DNA of 64,000 bases from Streptomyces griseofuscus (GCF_014673495.1 NZ_CP051006.1:4650001-4714000); one strand, 5' to 3'. Shown: positions 1 through 7,348, numbered from the stretch's first letter. A program made the numbers and translations. The notes: generated by a model not told the origin, from the letters alone.

Positions 1-53
1 CCGCGGCCGCGGCGGCGATCGAGGCGGTCAAGAACCAGGGCAAGAAGAAGTAA
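1..53 (+). CDS. C-terminal end of an unidentified protein (partial)
   Basis: Only the last 16 codons are inside the window. They read as an Ala run followed by I-E-A-V-K-N-Q-G-K-K-K and a TAA stop. TAA is uncommon in this G+C-rich genome. The Ala- and Lys-rich tail resembles the basic tails of DNA- or RNA-binding proteins, but this is too short to name a family. A strong rho-independent-type hairpin follows directly, which supports this being the true end of a transcription unit. Confidence 0.6.
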   Translation, partial: AAAAAIEAVKNQGKKK

Positions 54-65
54 GTTTCGTGATCA

Positions 66-107
66 TGCCCCCGACCTGCGCGTATGGCGCAGATCGGGGG
101 CATTTTT
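66..107 (+). terminator. Intrinsic terminator with U-run
   Basis: A near-perfect stem (TGCCCCCGA-n-CTGCGC paired with GCGCAG-n-TCGGGGGCA, 4-5 nt loop) is followed by TTTTT at 103-107. It is one of the few terminators in the window with a proper T-run, and it lies 12 nt after the stop of the upstream gene. Confidence 0.9.
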
Positions 108-206
108 GCGGCATGGTCCACTGCGGGCCCTGCCCCGGTGCCTGCGGTTGAAGCAGAACAGAGGTGCCTCTGAACCGGTGCGGCAGGACAGTGCATTGTG
201 GGCGCC

Positions 207-690
207 ATGACGAACCCGGAGGGCCCGTACGTGAAGGTGCACTTCCGGCTTGGATCGAGAGCGACTGGCCCCCGGCGGCGGTGGAGAGTCTGTGGGCGGT
301 CGATCAGGGTGACGGCACCGCACGGCTCGACAACATCCCATGGTCGTACGTGGCATCGCCTGTGGGGACGTCGTGGTCACCGAGCCCGATGAGGAGGGCG
401 TGCGATGGGCCGGCGAGGTGGTGCGGCGCTCCGACAACTGCACCATTCGCCTCATCGTGCTCCGAGACAGCGGCTCGGGAGCTGCGCGGCAGAGCGTGAT
501 CAACGCGTTCAAAGAGCTCGGTGTCGATGGAGAGGGCATCGAGAGGTTCGGCATGGCCGCCCTGGACGTCCCGCCCGCCGCCGACTTCGCCAAGGTCCAA
601 AAGCTGCTCAGGCACGGCGTGGCCAAGGAATGGTGGCACATGGAAGAAGGGCGCGTCACCGAGCGATGGCGGGCCGCGTCCGGTAACTGA
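207..690 (+). pseudogene. DUF4265-family protein broken by two single-base deletions
   Basis: The reading frame of a DUF4265-like protein is spread over all three forward frames. Frame one starts at the ATG at 207 (MTNPEGPYVKVHFRL). Near position 250 it passes to the frame encoding ESDWPPAAVESLWAVDQG...LDNIPW. Near 340-345 it passes to the frame encoding VRGIACGDVVVTEP through to the stop at 690 (C-terminal piece KEWWHMEEGRVTERW). Each junction needs one missing base, so re-inserting two bases would give one protein of about 160 aa. DUF4265 has no established function. The break could be real decay or sequencing error. The 340-690 piece could be translated alone, but it would lack the N-terminal half of the domain. 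Confidence 0.75.
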
Positions 691-878
691 CGTCGTCCAC
701 GTGAGCCATGGCTGGGCCGTTCGAGGTGGCTCGGCAGGGGCCAAAGGCGGTCTATGTGGACCGCATCGTTCAGCTTCCGAGGGGACGCCCGGCTCTTTGG
801 TCAAGAGTCGGATCCCCTATGGATCCCGTTCGGGAAAGACCCTGGATCGCTGGGCCGGGACTGACGCACAGTGACGTC

Positions 879-1232
879 ATGAGTGATCAATCAGAGGCGG
901 CTGTCGCGCCTGTCGAGGCCTTCGAACCGCCGTACTACGTCGCCGTGTTCACCGCGGTCCCGACCGAGGACCGGAGCGGCTACGGCGAGACCAACGCGCG
1001 CATGGAGGACCTGGTGAAGGAGGTCCCCGGGTATCTGGGGGCGGACCACGCGCAGACTCCTGGGGGGTTGTCCATCACCGTCGGGTACTTCCGTGACGCG
1101 GAGGCCCTCACCCAGTGGCGGAGCAATGCCGAGCACCGTGCGGCGCAGGAGCGTGGGCGAGCCGAGTGGTATCAGAGCTACACGCTGCATGTGGCGAAGG
1201 TGGAGCGGAGTCACGGGTTCAAGCGGGCGTAG
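879..1232 (+). CDS. Antibiotic biosynthesis monooxygenase (ABM) family protein
   Basis: This 117-aa protein has the dimeric alpha+beta barrel fold expected of ABM proteins. The core reads YYVAVFTAV, then MEDLVKEVPGYLG, then a GGLSITVGYF strand and a WRSNAEHRAAQERGR segment close to the family pattern for putative quinol or heme-degrading monooxygenases. ABM proteins usually act as small cofactor-free oxygenases or as unknown dimers, and the substrate cannot be read here. The ATG at 879 is preferred over an in-frame start at 708, because the longer form adds about 57 residues with no family similarity. The gene converges on arsC with a 15-nt gap. Confidence 0.8.
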   Translation: MSDQSEAAVAPVEAFEPPYYVAVFTAVPTEDRSGYGETNARMEDLVKEVPGYLGADHAQTPGGLSITVGYFRDAEALTQWRSNAEHRAAQERGRAEWYQSYTLHVAKVERSHGFKRA

Positions 1233-1247
1233 GTCCCGGAAGCGCCG

Positions 1248-1655
1248 TTACGACGTCTGCGTGAGCTCGGTGAGCAGGTCCCGGACCCGGCGTTCGATCT
1301 CGTCGCGGATCGGGCGCACCGCTGCGACGCCCTGGCCGGCCGGGTCCGGCAGCTGCCAGTCGAGGTAGCGCTTGCCCGGGAAGACCGGGCAGGTGTCGCC
1401 GCAGCCCATGGTGATGACCACGTCGGAGGACCGGACGGCGTCGACCGTGAGCACCTTGGGGATCTCGGCCGAGATGTCGATGCCCGCCTCCGCCATCGCC
1501 GCCACGACGGCCGGGTTGACCGTGGCGGCGGGGGCGGAGCCGGCCGAGCGGACCTGGACGTGGTCGCCCGCCAGGTGGGTGAGGAAGGCGGCGGCCATCT
1601 GGGAGCGGCCGGCGTTGTGGACGCAGACGAAGAGGACGGAGGGCAGGTCAGGCAC
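1248..1655 (-). CDS. arsC: Arsenate reductase, low-molecular-weight phosphatase type
   Basis: It reduces arsenate to arsenite, which the Acr3 pump encoded upstream can export. The 135-aa protein opens with the LMW-PTP P-loop C11-x5-R17 (CVHNAGRS). A second cysteine pair lies in the segment MGCGDTCPVFPG, the arrangement used by thioredoxin-linked ArsC enzymes, and a DWQLPDP segment near residue 98 supplies the conserved catalytic Asp region. It is the last gene of arsR-acr3-arsC and overlaps the acr3 end by 8 nt, so translation is probably coupled. ArsR probably regulates it from the 3.2 kb operator. Confidence 0.93.
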   Translation of the reverse strand: MPDLPSVLFVCVHNAGRSQMAAAFLTHLAGDHVQVRSAGSAPAATVNPAVVAAMAEAGIDISAEIPKVLTVDAVRSSDVVITMGCGDTCPVFPGKRYLDWQLPDPAGQGVAAVRPIRDEIERRVRDLLTELTQTS

Positions 1656-2751
1656 GGGTGGGGGCTTCCTGAGCGGTGAAGTGGCGGCGGGTGCGCAGCG
1701 CGACGTGGACGAGGGCGATCAGGGCCGGTACCTCGATCAGGGGGCCGACGACACCGGCGAGGGCCTGGCCGGAGGAGGCGCCGAAGGTGGCGATCGCGAC
1801 GGCGATGGCCAGCTCGAAGTTGTTGCCCGCGGCGGTGAAGGCCAGCGTCGTGGCGCGCGGATAGTCCAGGCCGATGACACGGGCCAAGGCCATCGAGCCC
1901 GCCCACATGACGGCGAAGTAGACCAGCAGCGGCACCGCGATACGGGCGACGTCCAGGGGGCTCGACGTGATGGCGTCGCCTTGCAGGGCGAAGAGAAGGA
2001 CGATCGTGAAGAGGAGGCCGTAGAGGGCGAACGGGCCGATACGGGGGAGGAGCCGGGACTCGTACCAGGTACGGCCCTTGGTCCGCTCGCCGATCCGGCG
2101 GGTGAGGTAGCCGGCGGCCAGGGGGATGCCGAGGAAGATGAGGACGCTGCGGGCGATCTGCCATGTCGACACGTCGAGGTCCGTCCGGGCCAGGCCCAGC
2201 CAGCCGGGGAGCACGGACAGGTAGAACCAGCCGAGCGCCGCGAACGCGATGACCTGGAAGACGGAGTTCAGGGCGACCAGGACGGCGGCGGCCTCGCGGT
2301 GGCCGCAGGCCAGGTCGTTCCAGATGATCACCATGGCGATGCAGCGCGCCAGGCCCACGATGATCAGTCCGGTGCGGTAGGCGGGCAGATCCGGCAGGAA
2401 CAGCCACGCGAGCGCGAACATCAGTGCCGGGCCGACGACCCAGTTGAGCAGCAGGGACGGCACCAGCAGACGGCGGTCGCGGGTGACGGTGCCGAGGCGG
2501 TCGTAGCGGACCTTGGCCAGCACCGGATACATCATCACGAGCAGGCCCAGGGCGATCGGCAGGGACACCCCGGTCACGGTCACCTCGGCCAGCGCGCCGC
2601 CCAGGCCCGGGACCAGGCGGCCGAGGCCGAGCCCGGCGGCCATCGCGGCGAGGATCCACAGCGCCAGGTAGCGGTCGACGAAGGAGAGCCGCCCCGCCAC
2701 GTTCCCCTCGGTCGCGAGGGCGGTCACGGGGGTGGGCGCGGGGGTGGTCAT
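1648..2751 (-). CDS. acr3: Acr3-family arsenite efflux transporter
   Basis: This 367-aa integral membrane protein has about ten hydrophobic segments. It starts with the family segment LSFVDRYLALWILAAMAAGLGLGRL and contains the Acr3 signature near ARCIAMVIIWNDLA, with the Cys used for arsenite translocation. It should expel As(III), and perhaps Sb(III), across the plasma membrane using the proton gradient. The start ATG overlaps the arsR stop by 4 nt (ATGA) and the 3' end overlaps arsC by 8 nt, so the three genes form a tightly coupled operon. Some pipelines call this family arsB, but it is not homologous to the E. coli ArsB pump. Confidence 0.93.
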   Translation of the reverse strand: MTTPAPTPVTALATEGNVAGRLSFVDRYLALWILAAMAAGLGLGRLVPGLGGALAEVTVTGVSLPIALGLLVMMYPVLAKVRYDRLGTVTRDRRLLVPSLLLNWVVGPALMFALAWLFLPDLPAYRTGLIIVGLARCIAMVIIWNDLACGHREAAAVLVALNSVFQVIAFAALGWFYLSVLPGWLGLARTDLDVSTWQIARSVLIFLGIPLAAGYLTRRIGERTKGRTWYESRLLPRIGPFALYGLLFTIVLLFALQGDAITSSPLDVARIAVPLLVYFAVMWAGSMALARVIGLDYPRATTLAFTAAGNNFELAIAVAIATFGASSGQALAGVVGPLIEVPALIALVHVALRTRRHFTAQEAPTRA

Positions 2752-3194
2752 GAAGCGGCGCCGTCGGGGGCGGGCGCGCCGGTGGGGCGCGTCAGGATGG
2801 CCGCCAGGCGGTCGGTCATCTCCTGGACCAGCCAGTAGTAGACCCAGGTGCCGCGCCGCTCGCAGTCGATCAGACCGGCTTCGCGCAGCAGCTTCAGATG
2901 GTGCGAGACCGTCGGCTGGGACAGGTCGAAGGCCGGGGTGAGGTCGCAGACGCAGACCTCGCCGCCCGCCCGTGAGGCGATCATCGACAGCAGGCGCAGC
3001 CGGACGGGATCGCCGAGCGCCTTGAACACCTTCGCCAGCTCCGCGGCCTGGTCCCCGTCCAGGGGAGCGGTGAGCAGTCCGGGGCAGCAGTCGGCGCTTC
3101 CGGAGACGTCGGCGGTTCCGGAAGCGCTGGAGGTTCCGGAGGTTCCCGCGGTTCCGTCGGTCTGGTCGAGCAGCACCAGGTCTTGATTCGACAT
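2748..3194 (-). CDS. arsR: ArsR-family arsenite-responsive repressor
   Basis: This 148-aa protein has a winged-helix domain (residues about 50-140). It includes the metal-binding segment with C81-V-C83-D-L-T, the recognition helix SQPTVSHHLKLLREAGL, and an RGTWVYYWL wing. A C36-C37 pair before the domain may add a thiol ligand. Residues 12-34 are a Thr/Gly/Ser/Ala low-complexity linker encoded by short repeats of GGTTCCGGA type, unusual in this compact family. It should bind DNA without metal and release it on As(III) or Sb(III). It is first in the operon and divergent from the ArsI/CadI-type gene, with the operator between them. Confidence 0.93.
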   Translation of the reverse strand: MSNQDLVLLDQTDGTAGTSGTSSASGTADVSGSADCCPGLLTAPLDGDQAAELAKVFKALGDPVRLRLLSMIASRAGGEVCVCDLTPAFDLSQPTVSHHLKLLREAGLIDCERRGTWVYYWLVQEMTDRLAAILTRPTGAPAPDGAAS

Positions 3195-3213
3195 GTGTCT
3201 ATGTTGACAGGCT

Positions 3214-3251
3214 TCGATGCAGCGCGCAATCTTGCATCGACAGTTATCGAT
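3214..3251. promoter_or_regulatory. Probable ArsR operator in the divergent ars promoter region
   Basis: Two overlapping dyads occur between arsR and the ArsI/CadI-type gene. TCGATGCA (3214-3221) and TGCATCGA (3233-3240) are perfect arms with an 11-nt spacer. ATCGA (3236-3240) and TCGAT (3247-3251) form a second, tighter dyad of the ATC-n-GAT type expected for ArsR proteins. The position would let one repressor control both directions. Confidence 0.65.
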
Positions 3252-3304
3252 TCAGGCGTCGTGGAGGTCGTGGGCGCCGAACGCAACCGGATGGGAGTTC
3301 CACC

Positions 3305-3805
3305 ATGTCCCGTGCTCAACTCGCCCTGCGTGTTCCCGACCTGGAGGCGTCGGTCGCCTTCTACTCGAAGCTGTTCGGCACCGAACCGGCCAAGCGGCGG
3401 GAGGGATATGCCAACTTCGCCATCACCGAGCCCCCGCTCAAGCTCGTCCTGATCGAGGGCGGCCCCGGCGAGGAGACCCGGCTGGACCACCTGGGCATCG
3501 AGGTCGAGTCCACCGGTCAGGTGAGCGCCGCCACCGCCCGCCTCAAGGACGCCGGCCTGGCCACCTTCGAGGAGAACGACACCTCCTGCTGCTACGCCCT
3601 CCAGGACAAGGTGTGGGTGCACGGCCCCGGCAAGGAGCCGTGGGAGGTGTACGTCGTTAAGGCCGACGCCGACACCCTCGGCAGGAGCGCCGACCCCGAG
3701 GTCCGCCCCGAAGCCCACCCCGAGGTCCGCCCCGAGGCCGCGGCCGACGGCTGCTGCGCCCCGCGGGCCACCGCACCGGCCGCGCCGTCGGACTGCTGCG
3801 GCTGA
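3305..3805 (+). CDS. arsI: ArsI/CadI-type glyoxalase-fold metalloenzyme
   Basis: The 166-aa protein has one glyoxalase/VOC domain (residues 1-120). It starts SRAQLALRVPDLEASVAFYSKLFG and has an LDHLGIEV metal-ligand His. It contains the vicinal pair C95-C96 in TSCCYALQDKVWVHGP and the acidic ligand in EPWEVYVV. In ArsI this pair and the H/H/E triad bind trivalent organoarsenicals for C-As bond cleavage; CadI homologues are induced by cadmium and arsenic. A tail after residue 125 carries two copies of EVRPEA and two more Cys-Cys pairs (CCAP, DCCG), which may bind metal. The neighbouring ars operon favours an arsenic role. Specificity (ArsI versus CadI) is not decided by sequence reading. Confidence 0.85.
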   Translation: MSRAQLALRVPDLEASVAFYSKLFGTEPAKRREGYANFAITEPPLKLVLIEGGPGEETRLDHLGIEVESTGQVSAATARLKDAGLATFEENDTSCCYALQDKVWVHGPGKEPWEVYVVKADADTLGRSADPEVRPEAHPEVRPEAAADGCCAPRATAPAAPSDCCG

Positions 3806-3837
3806 ATCCGGTCGTACGAGCGTCACGGCACGCGGAA

Positions 3838-3870
3838 AGGGCCGGTGCGAAGGGAGTTCGCACCGGCCCT
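3838..3870. terminator. Bidirectional terminator hairpin
   Basis: A perfect 14-bp stem (AGGGCCGGTGCGAA, 3838-3851; TTCGCACCGGCCCT, 3857-3870) with a 5-nt loop sits between two convergent stops at 3805 and 3886. Confidence 0.85.
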
Positions 3871-3885
3871 ACGACGGCTCTGCCG

Positions 3886-4041
3886 TCAGCCGCACTGGCA
3901 GGGCGCGCCCGACTGGCAGCCGCAGCCGCAGCCGGAACCACAGCCGCACGCGGCGATCAGCGGCAGCCCCCTGATCTCCGCGGGCTGCTCGGTCTCGCGC
4001 TCCTGCGTGGGGTCGGGGGTGGTGCTGGGGGAGTCGGTCAT
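3886..4041 (-). CDS. 51-aa cysteine-rich small protein (putative metal-binding)
   Basis: Reading the minus strand from the ATG at 4041 gives 51 residues. A polar Thr/Glu-rich start is followed by a tail with seven cysteines in 19 residues (CGCGSGCGCGC, then CQC near the end; C32, C34, C38, C40, C42, C48, C50). A strong Shine-Dalgarno (AGGAGGG) lies 5-6 nt upstream, and a perfect terminator shared with the ArsI/CadI-type gene lies just downstream. The Cys-Gly pattern resembles metallothionein-like or Cys-rich metal chelators. No family was recognised. Its place beside the arsenic locus makes a thiophilic-metal buffering role plausible, but that is inference. A processed peptide product is an alternative. 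Confidence 0.7.
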   Translation of the reverse strand: MTDSPSTTPDPTQERETEQPAEIRGLPLIAACGCGSGCGCGCQSGAPCQCG

Positions 4042-4401
4042 GGGTCCCTCCTAGACGCCGGGGCCTAGTTGCCGGGGCAGGCATGCCCTCACCCATTTCA
4101 TGCCCAACCGACCGGGCGCATCAACGGCGCACGGAGGCGTCGTACATGACCCGTCGTCCCGTCCCGGCTCCTCGCCGACGGAACTTGGTCCCTGGTCCCT
4201 GCTGCCTGGTCTCCGGCACCCGGCCGCCGCATCGCGGACCGTCACTCCAACGACCGTACCGAACCCGGCACTTGGGCCAGGCCCGGCACCCGCGCCGAGC
4301 CCCCGCCCGAGCCCACCCCGACCCGGGCCCACGCGGACCCGATCCCACCCCGCCCCGGGCCCACCCTCACCCGAGCCCCGGCCGAGCCCGCCCGGCCAGG
4401 G
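4042..4401. other. Non-coding, strongly C-skewed spacer
   Basis: No credible gene was seen between the Cys-rich gene and phoU. From about 4260 to 4400 the plus strand is almost purine-poor, made of irregular repeats of ACCCGAGCCC/CACCCCGACC type. Open frames exist on both strands only because stop codons are rare in such sequence. The phoU 3' end lies at the right edge. Confidence 0.5.
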
Positions 4402-5091
4402 TTACGCCCCCTCCACCCCCGTCACCGGCTGGATGTCCGACTGGATCTCGTCCGCGTGCTCACCGGTCACCAGGTACACCACCCGCTTGGCGACGGCGAC
4501 CGCGTGGTCGGCGTAGCGCTCGTAGTAGCGGCCGAGCAGGGTGACGTCCACGGCCGTCTCGATGCCGTGCTTCCAGCGGTCGTCGATGAGGTGCTGGAAG
4601 AGGGTGCGGTGCAGCAGGTCCATCTCGTCGTCGTCCTGCTCCAGCTGGAGCGCGAGGTCGACGTCCTTGGTCACGATGACCTCGGCGGCCTTCGCCATCA
4701 GACGCTGCGCGAGCTGGCCCATCTCCAGGATGGTCGCGTGCAGGTCCTGCGGGACGGCACGCTGCGGGAAACGCAGCCGGGTCAGCTTCGCCACATGCTG
4801 GGCGAGGTCGCCGGAGCGCTCCAGGTCGGCCGACATGCGCAGCGACGTGACGACGATGCGCAGGTCCGTCGCCACCGGCTGCTGCCGGGCCAGCAGGGCT
4901 ATCGCCCGGGCCTCCAGGCCGTGCTGGAGCTCGTCGACCTTCTGGTCCGCCTCGATCACGCTCTCGGCGAGCTTGAGATCGGCGTCCAGCATGGCGGTCG
5001 TGGCGCGTCCGATCGCCGAGCCGACCAGCCGGGCCATCTCCACCAGACCGTCGCCGATCGAGTCCAGTTCCTCGTGGTACGCGTCCCGCAT
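4402..5091 (-). CDS. phoU: Phosphate transport system regulator PhoU
   Basis: The 229-aa protein is all-helical with two PhoU repeats. The acidic E/DxxxD metal-cluster motifs appear in segments such as EADQKVDELQHGLEARA and EQDDDEMDLLHRTLF, and the second repeat ends with LLGRYYERYADHAVAVAKRVVYLVTG. PhoU links the Pst phosphate transporter to the PhoR kinase and dampens Pho signalling when phosphate is sufficient. The start at 5091 (MRDAYHEELDSIGDGL) matches the family; the 41 extra in-frame codons upstream do not. It is divergent from phoR-phoP, and the PHO box between them probably serves both directions. Confidence 0.96.
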   Translation of the reverse strand: MRDAYHEELDSIGDGLVEMARLVGSAIGRATTAMLDADLKLAESVIEADQKVDELQHGLEARAIALLARQQPVATDLRIVVTSLRMSADLERSGDLAQHVAKLTRLRFPQRAVPQDLHATILEMGQLAQRLMAKAAEVIVTKDVDLALQLEQDDDEMDLLHRTLFQHLIDDRWKHGIETAVDVTLLGRYYERYADHAVAVAKRVVYLVTGEHADEIQSDIQPVTGVEGA

Positions 5092-5209
5092 CAGGGTTCC
5101 CTCTCGTATACGTGCTTCCGGGGGTCGTTGTCCGGGGGCCCGGCGGCAGAACCGGCGGTGCGAACCCCACGCTCCCACGTTGTGCCCCGTACGCGTCCGT
5201 TTCCGGCTT

Positions 5210-5242
5210 CCCAAATGAACCGGTACTGGCCCCTAGGTGAAC
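5210..5242 (-). promoter_or_regulatory. PHO box: three 11-nt direct repeats for PhoP binding
   Basis: Read on the minus strand, three contiguous 11-nt units occur: GTTCACCTAGG (5242-5232), GGCCAGTACCG (5231-5221) and GTTCATTTGGG (5220-5210). The outer two match the Streptomyces PhoP direct-repeat consensus (GTTCACC type), with a degenerate middle unit. The site lies between phoU and phoR-phoP, fitting PhoP autoregulation. Confidence 0.85.
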
Positions 5243-5303
5243 TCTGGGCGACGAGTGTTCGAGGTCGCACCCGATCGGCTGTGGGCAGGTCGGCCACCAT
5301 GCC

Positions 5304-5309
5304 TAACCT
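5304..5309 (+). promoter_or_regulatory. -10 box of a probable leaderless phoR promoter
   Basis: TAACCT lies 6 nt before the phoR ATG, which would place the transcript start at or next to the start codon. No Shine-Dalgarno is present in the intervening GGGTGC. Confidence 0.6.
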
Positions 5310-5315
5310 GGGTGC

Positions 5316-6623
5316 ATGGACGTGAACGCGGCGGTTGCCGCAGCGGCAGCGATCGCCGGGGTGCTCACCGGTGTCATCGCCATGCTGGCGTTCCGCTGGA
5401 GCGAACGCGACCAGAAGCGACCGACCAGGACTTCCTTGCACACCGATCCCGTACTCCCGCCCGGCGTGGACACCGTTCTCTCGGTGCTCCGCTCCTCCGC
5501 AGTGGTCCTCGACGAGGCCGACGCCGTCGTCAAGGCCAGCTCCGCCGCCTACGCCCTCGGGCTGGTGCGCGGAGGCAAACTCTCCATCGAGCCCATGCTC
5601 CAGATGGCCCGCGACACCCGGCGTGACGGTGAGATACGCCAGGTCGAGCTGGATCTGCCGCGGCGCGGCAGCGGACGCGGCGAGGCCCTCGCCGTCTCCG
5701 CGCGGGTCGCGCCGCTCGGCTCCCGCCTGGTCCTGCTGCTGGTCGAGGATCTGACCGAGGCCCGCCGGATCGAAGCCGTACGACGCGACTTCGTGGCGAA
5801 TGTGAGCCATGAGCTGAAGACTCCGGTCGGCGCGCTCTCCCTGCTGTCCGAGGCCGTCATGGACGCCTCCGACGACCCCGAGGCCGTGGAGCGCTTCGCG
5901 GGCCGTATGCAGATCGAGGCGACCCGGCTGACCAACCTGGTGCAGGAGCTCATCGACCTGTCCCGGGTGCAGAACGACGACCCCCTGGAGGACGCCGAGT
6001 CCGTCCAGGTGGACGAGCTGGTCGCCGAGGCCGTGGACCGCTGCCGCCACCAGGCCGGCACCAAGCAGATCACCATGGCCACGAATGTGGGTGTGCCCGA
6101 AGGGCTCGATCAGGGTGGTGGCGGGCGACGGGAGGGCGGCACCGCCGGCCTGCATGTCTGGGGCAACCGGGGTCAGCTGGCCGCCGCCCTCGGCAATCTG
6201 GTCGAGAACGCGGTGAACTACTCCCCGGCCCGCACCAGGGTGGGCATCGCCGCCCGCCGGGTGAGCGCCCCCGGGGGTGACATGATCGAGCTGGCCGTGA
6301 CCGACCAGGGCATCGGCATCTCGGACAAGGACAAGGAGCGCATCTTCGAGCGCTTCTACCGCGTCGACCCGGCCCGCTCCCGGGCCACCGGCGGCACCGG
6401 CCTGGGTCTCGCCATCGTCAAGCACGTGGTCGCCTCGCACGGCGGGGAGGTCACGGTCTGGAGTGCCGAAGGCCAGGGCTCCACCTTCACCCTCAGGCTG
6501 CCGGAGGCGGCCGCCGCCCGCGACCGCGCGCTCCAGCACCCGGACCCCGGCCTCGACGACGAGGCCGGTCCCACCGAGCCATCCCCGTACGAACCGCTTC
6601 CCTCCCCGGAGGTCCTTCCGTGA
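5316..6623 (+). CDS. phoR: Sensor histidine kinase PhoR
   Basis: The 435-aa protein has one N-terminal membrane segment (residues about 5-27), a PAS-like region, a HisKA domain with phospho-acceptor H165 (FVANVSHELKTPVGALSLL), and a HATPase domain with the N box (LVENAVNYS), DQGIGI and GTGLGLAIVKHV. It is a SenX3/PhoR-type kinase that phosphorylates PhoP under phosphate starvation. The last 40 residues are a Pro/Asp/Glu tail. The stop overlaps the phoP GTG start (GTGA), so the pair is co-translated. The PHO box and a -10 box next to the start codon lie upstream. Confidence 0.96.
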   Translation: MDVNAAVAAAAAIAGVLTGVIAMLAFRWSERDQKRPTRTSLHTDPVLPPGVDTVLSVLRSSAVVLDEADAVVKASSAAYALGLVRGGKLSIEPMLQMARDTRRDGEIRQVELDLPRRGSGRGEALAVSARVAPLGSRLVLLLVEDLTEARRIEAVRRDFVANVSHELKTPVGALSLLSEAVMDASDDPEAVERFAGRMQIEATRLTNLVQELIDLSRVQNDDPLEDAESVQVDELVAEAVDRCRHQAGTKQITMATNVGVPEGLDQGGGGRREGGTAGLHVWGNRGQLAAALGNLVENAVNYSPARTRVGIAARRVSAPGGDMIELAVTDQGIGISDKDKERIFERFYRVDPARSRATGGTGLGLAIVKHVVASHGGEVTVWSAEGQGSTFTLRLPEAAAARDRALQHPDPGLDDEAGPTEPSPYEPLPSPEVLP

Positions 6624-7300
6624 CCCGAGTGCTCGTCGTCGAGGACGAGGAGTCCTTCTCCGACGCTCTGTCCTACATGCTGCGCAAGGAGGGCTTCGAG
6701 GTCGCCGTGGCGGCCACCGGACCCGACGGCCTCGACGAGTTCGAGCGCAACGGCGCCGACCTCGTCCTGCTCGACCTGATGCTGCCTGGCCTGCCCGGCA
6801 CCGAGGTGTGCCGCCAGCTGCGCGGCCGCTCGAACGTCCCCGTGATCATGGTGACCGCGAAGGACAGCGAGATCGACAAGGTCGTCGGGCTGGAGATAGG
6901 AGCCGACGACTACGTCACCAAGCCCTTCTCCTCCCGTGAGCTGGTCGCCCGCATCCGCGCGGTGCTGCGCCGCCGCGGCGAGCCGGAGGAGGTCACCCCG
7001 GCCGCGCTGGAGGCCGGTCCGGTCCGTATGGACGTCGACCGGCACGTGGTGACGGTCGGCGGCGCCAAGGTCGACCTCCCGCTCAAGGAGTTCGACCTGC
7101 TGGAGATGCTGCTGCGCAACGCCGGCCGGGTGCTGACCCGGATGCAGCTGATCGACCGGGTCTGGGGCGCCGACTACGTGGGCGACACCAAGACCCTGGA
7201 CGTCCACGTCAAGCGCCTGCGCGCCAAGATCGAGCCGGACCCGGGCGCCCCGCGCTACCTGGTGACGGTGCGCGGCCTGGGCTACAAGTTCGAGCCGTAA
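6620..7300 (+). CDS. phoP: Response regulator PhoP (OmpR family)
   Basis: The 226-aa regulator has a receiver domain with acidic pocket E8-D9-E10, phospho-acceptor D52 (LVLLDLMLPG), T79 and K101 (VTKPFSS). A winged-helix DNA-binding domain follows (LKEFDLLEMLLRNAGRVLTRMQL... DVHVKRLRAKIE... VRGLGYKF). PhoP controls phosphate scavenging and represses nitrogen and antibiotic genes in streptomycetes by binding PHO boxes. The GTG start overlaps the phoR stop. A perfect palindromic terminator follows the stop. Confidence 0.97.
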   Translation: MTRVLVVEDEESFSDALSYMLRKEGFEVAVAATGPDGLDEFERNGADLVLLDLMLPGLPGTEVCRQLRGRSNVPVIMVTAKDSEIDKVVGLEIGADDYVTKPFSSRELVARIRAVLRRRGEPEEVTPAALEAGPVRMDVDRHVVTVGGAKVDLPLKEFDLLEMLLRNAGRVLTRMQLIDRVWGADYVGDTKTLDVHVKRLRAKIEPDPGAPRYLVTVRGLGYKFEP

Positions 7301-7348
7301 ACCGAAGGCCGTCGTCGATCGAGGGCCACGGACGACGTGAAGGCCGTG

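Noticed and set aside
63..659. 198-codon minus-strand frame opposite the DUF4265 remnant
   Set aside because: Its sequence matches no family, while the plus-strand pieces align with DUF4265 in order.
1372..2838. 488-codon plus-strand frame opposite acr3
   Set aside because: Shadow rich in Asp/Gln/Gly/His without domains. The ars operon on the minus strand is certain.
4051..4332. Gly/Pro-rich small frames between the Cys-rich gene and phoU
   Set aside because: They are produced by the C-skewed low-complexity DNA and lack ribosome-binding sites and conserved content.
5091..6539. 482-codon minus-strand frame opposite phoR
   Set aside because: Shadow of phoR. It has no domain content, and phoU starts exactly where the frame ends.
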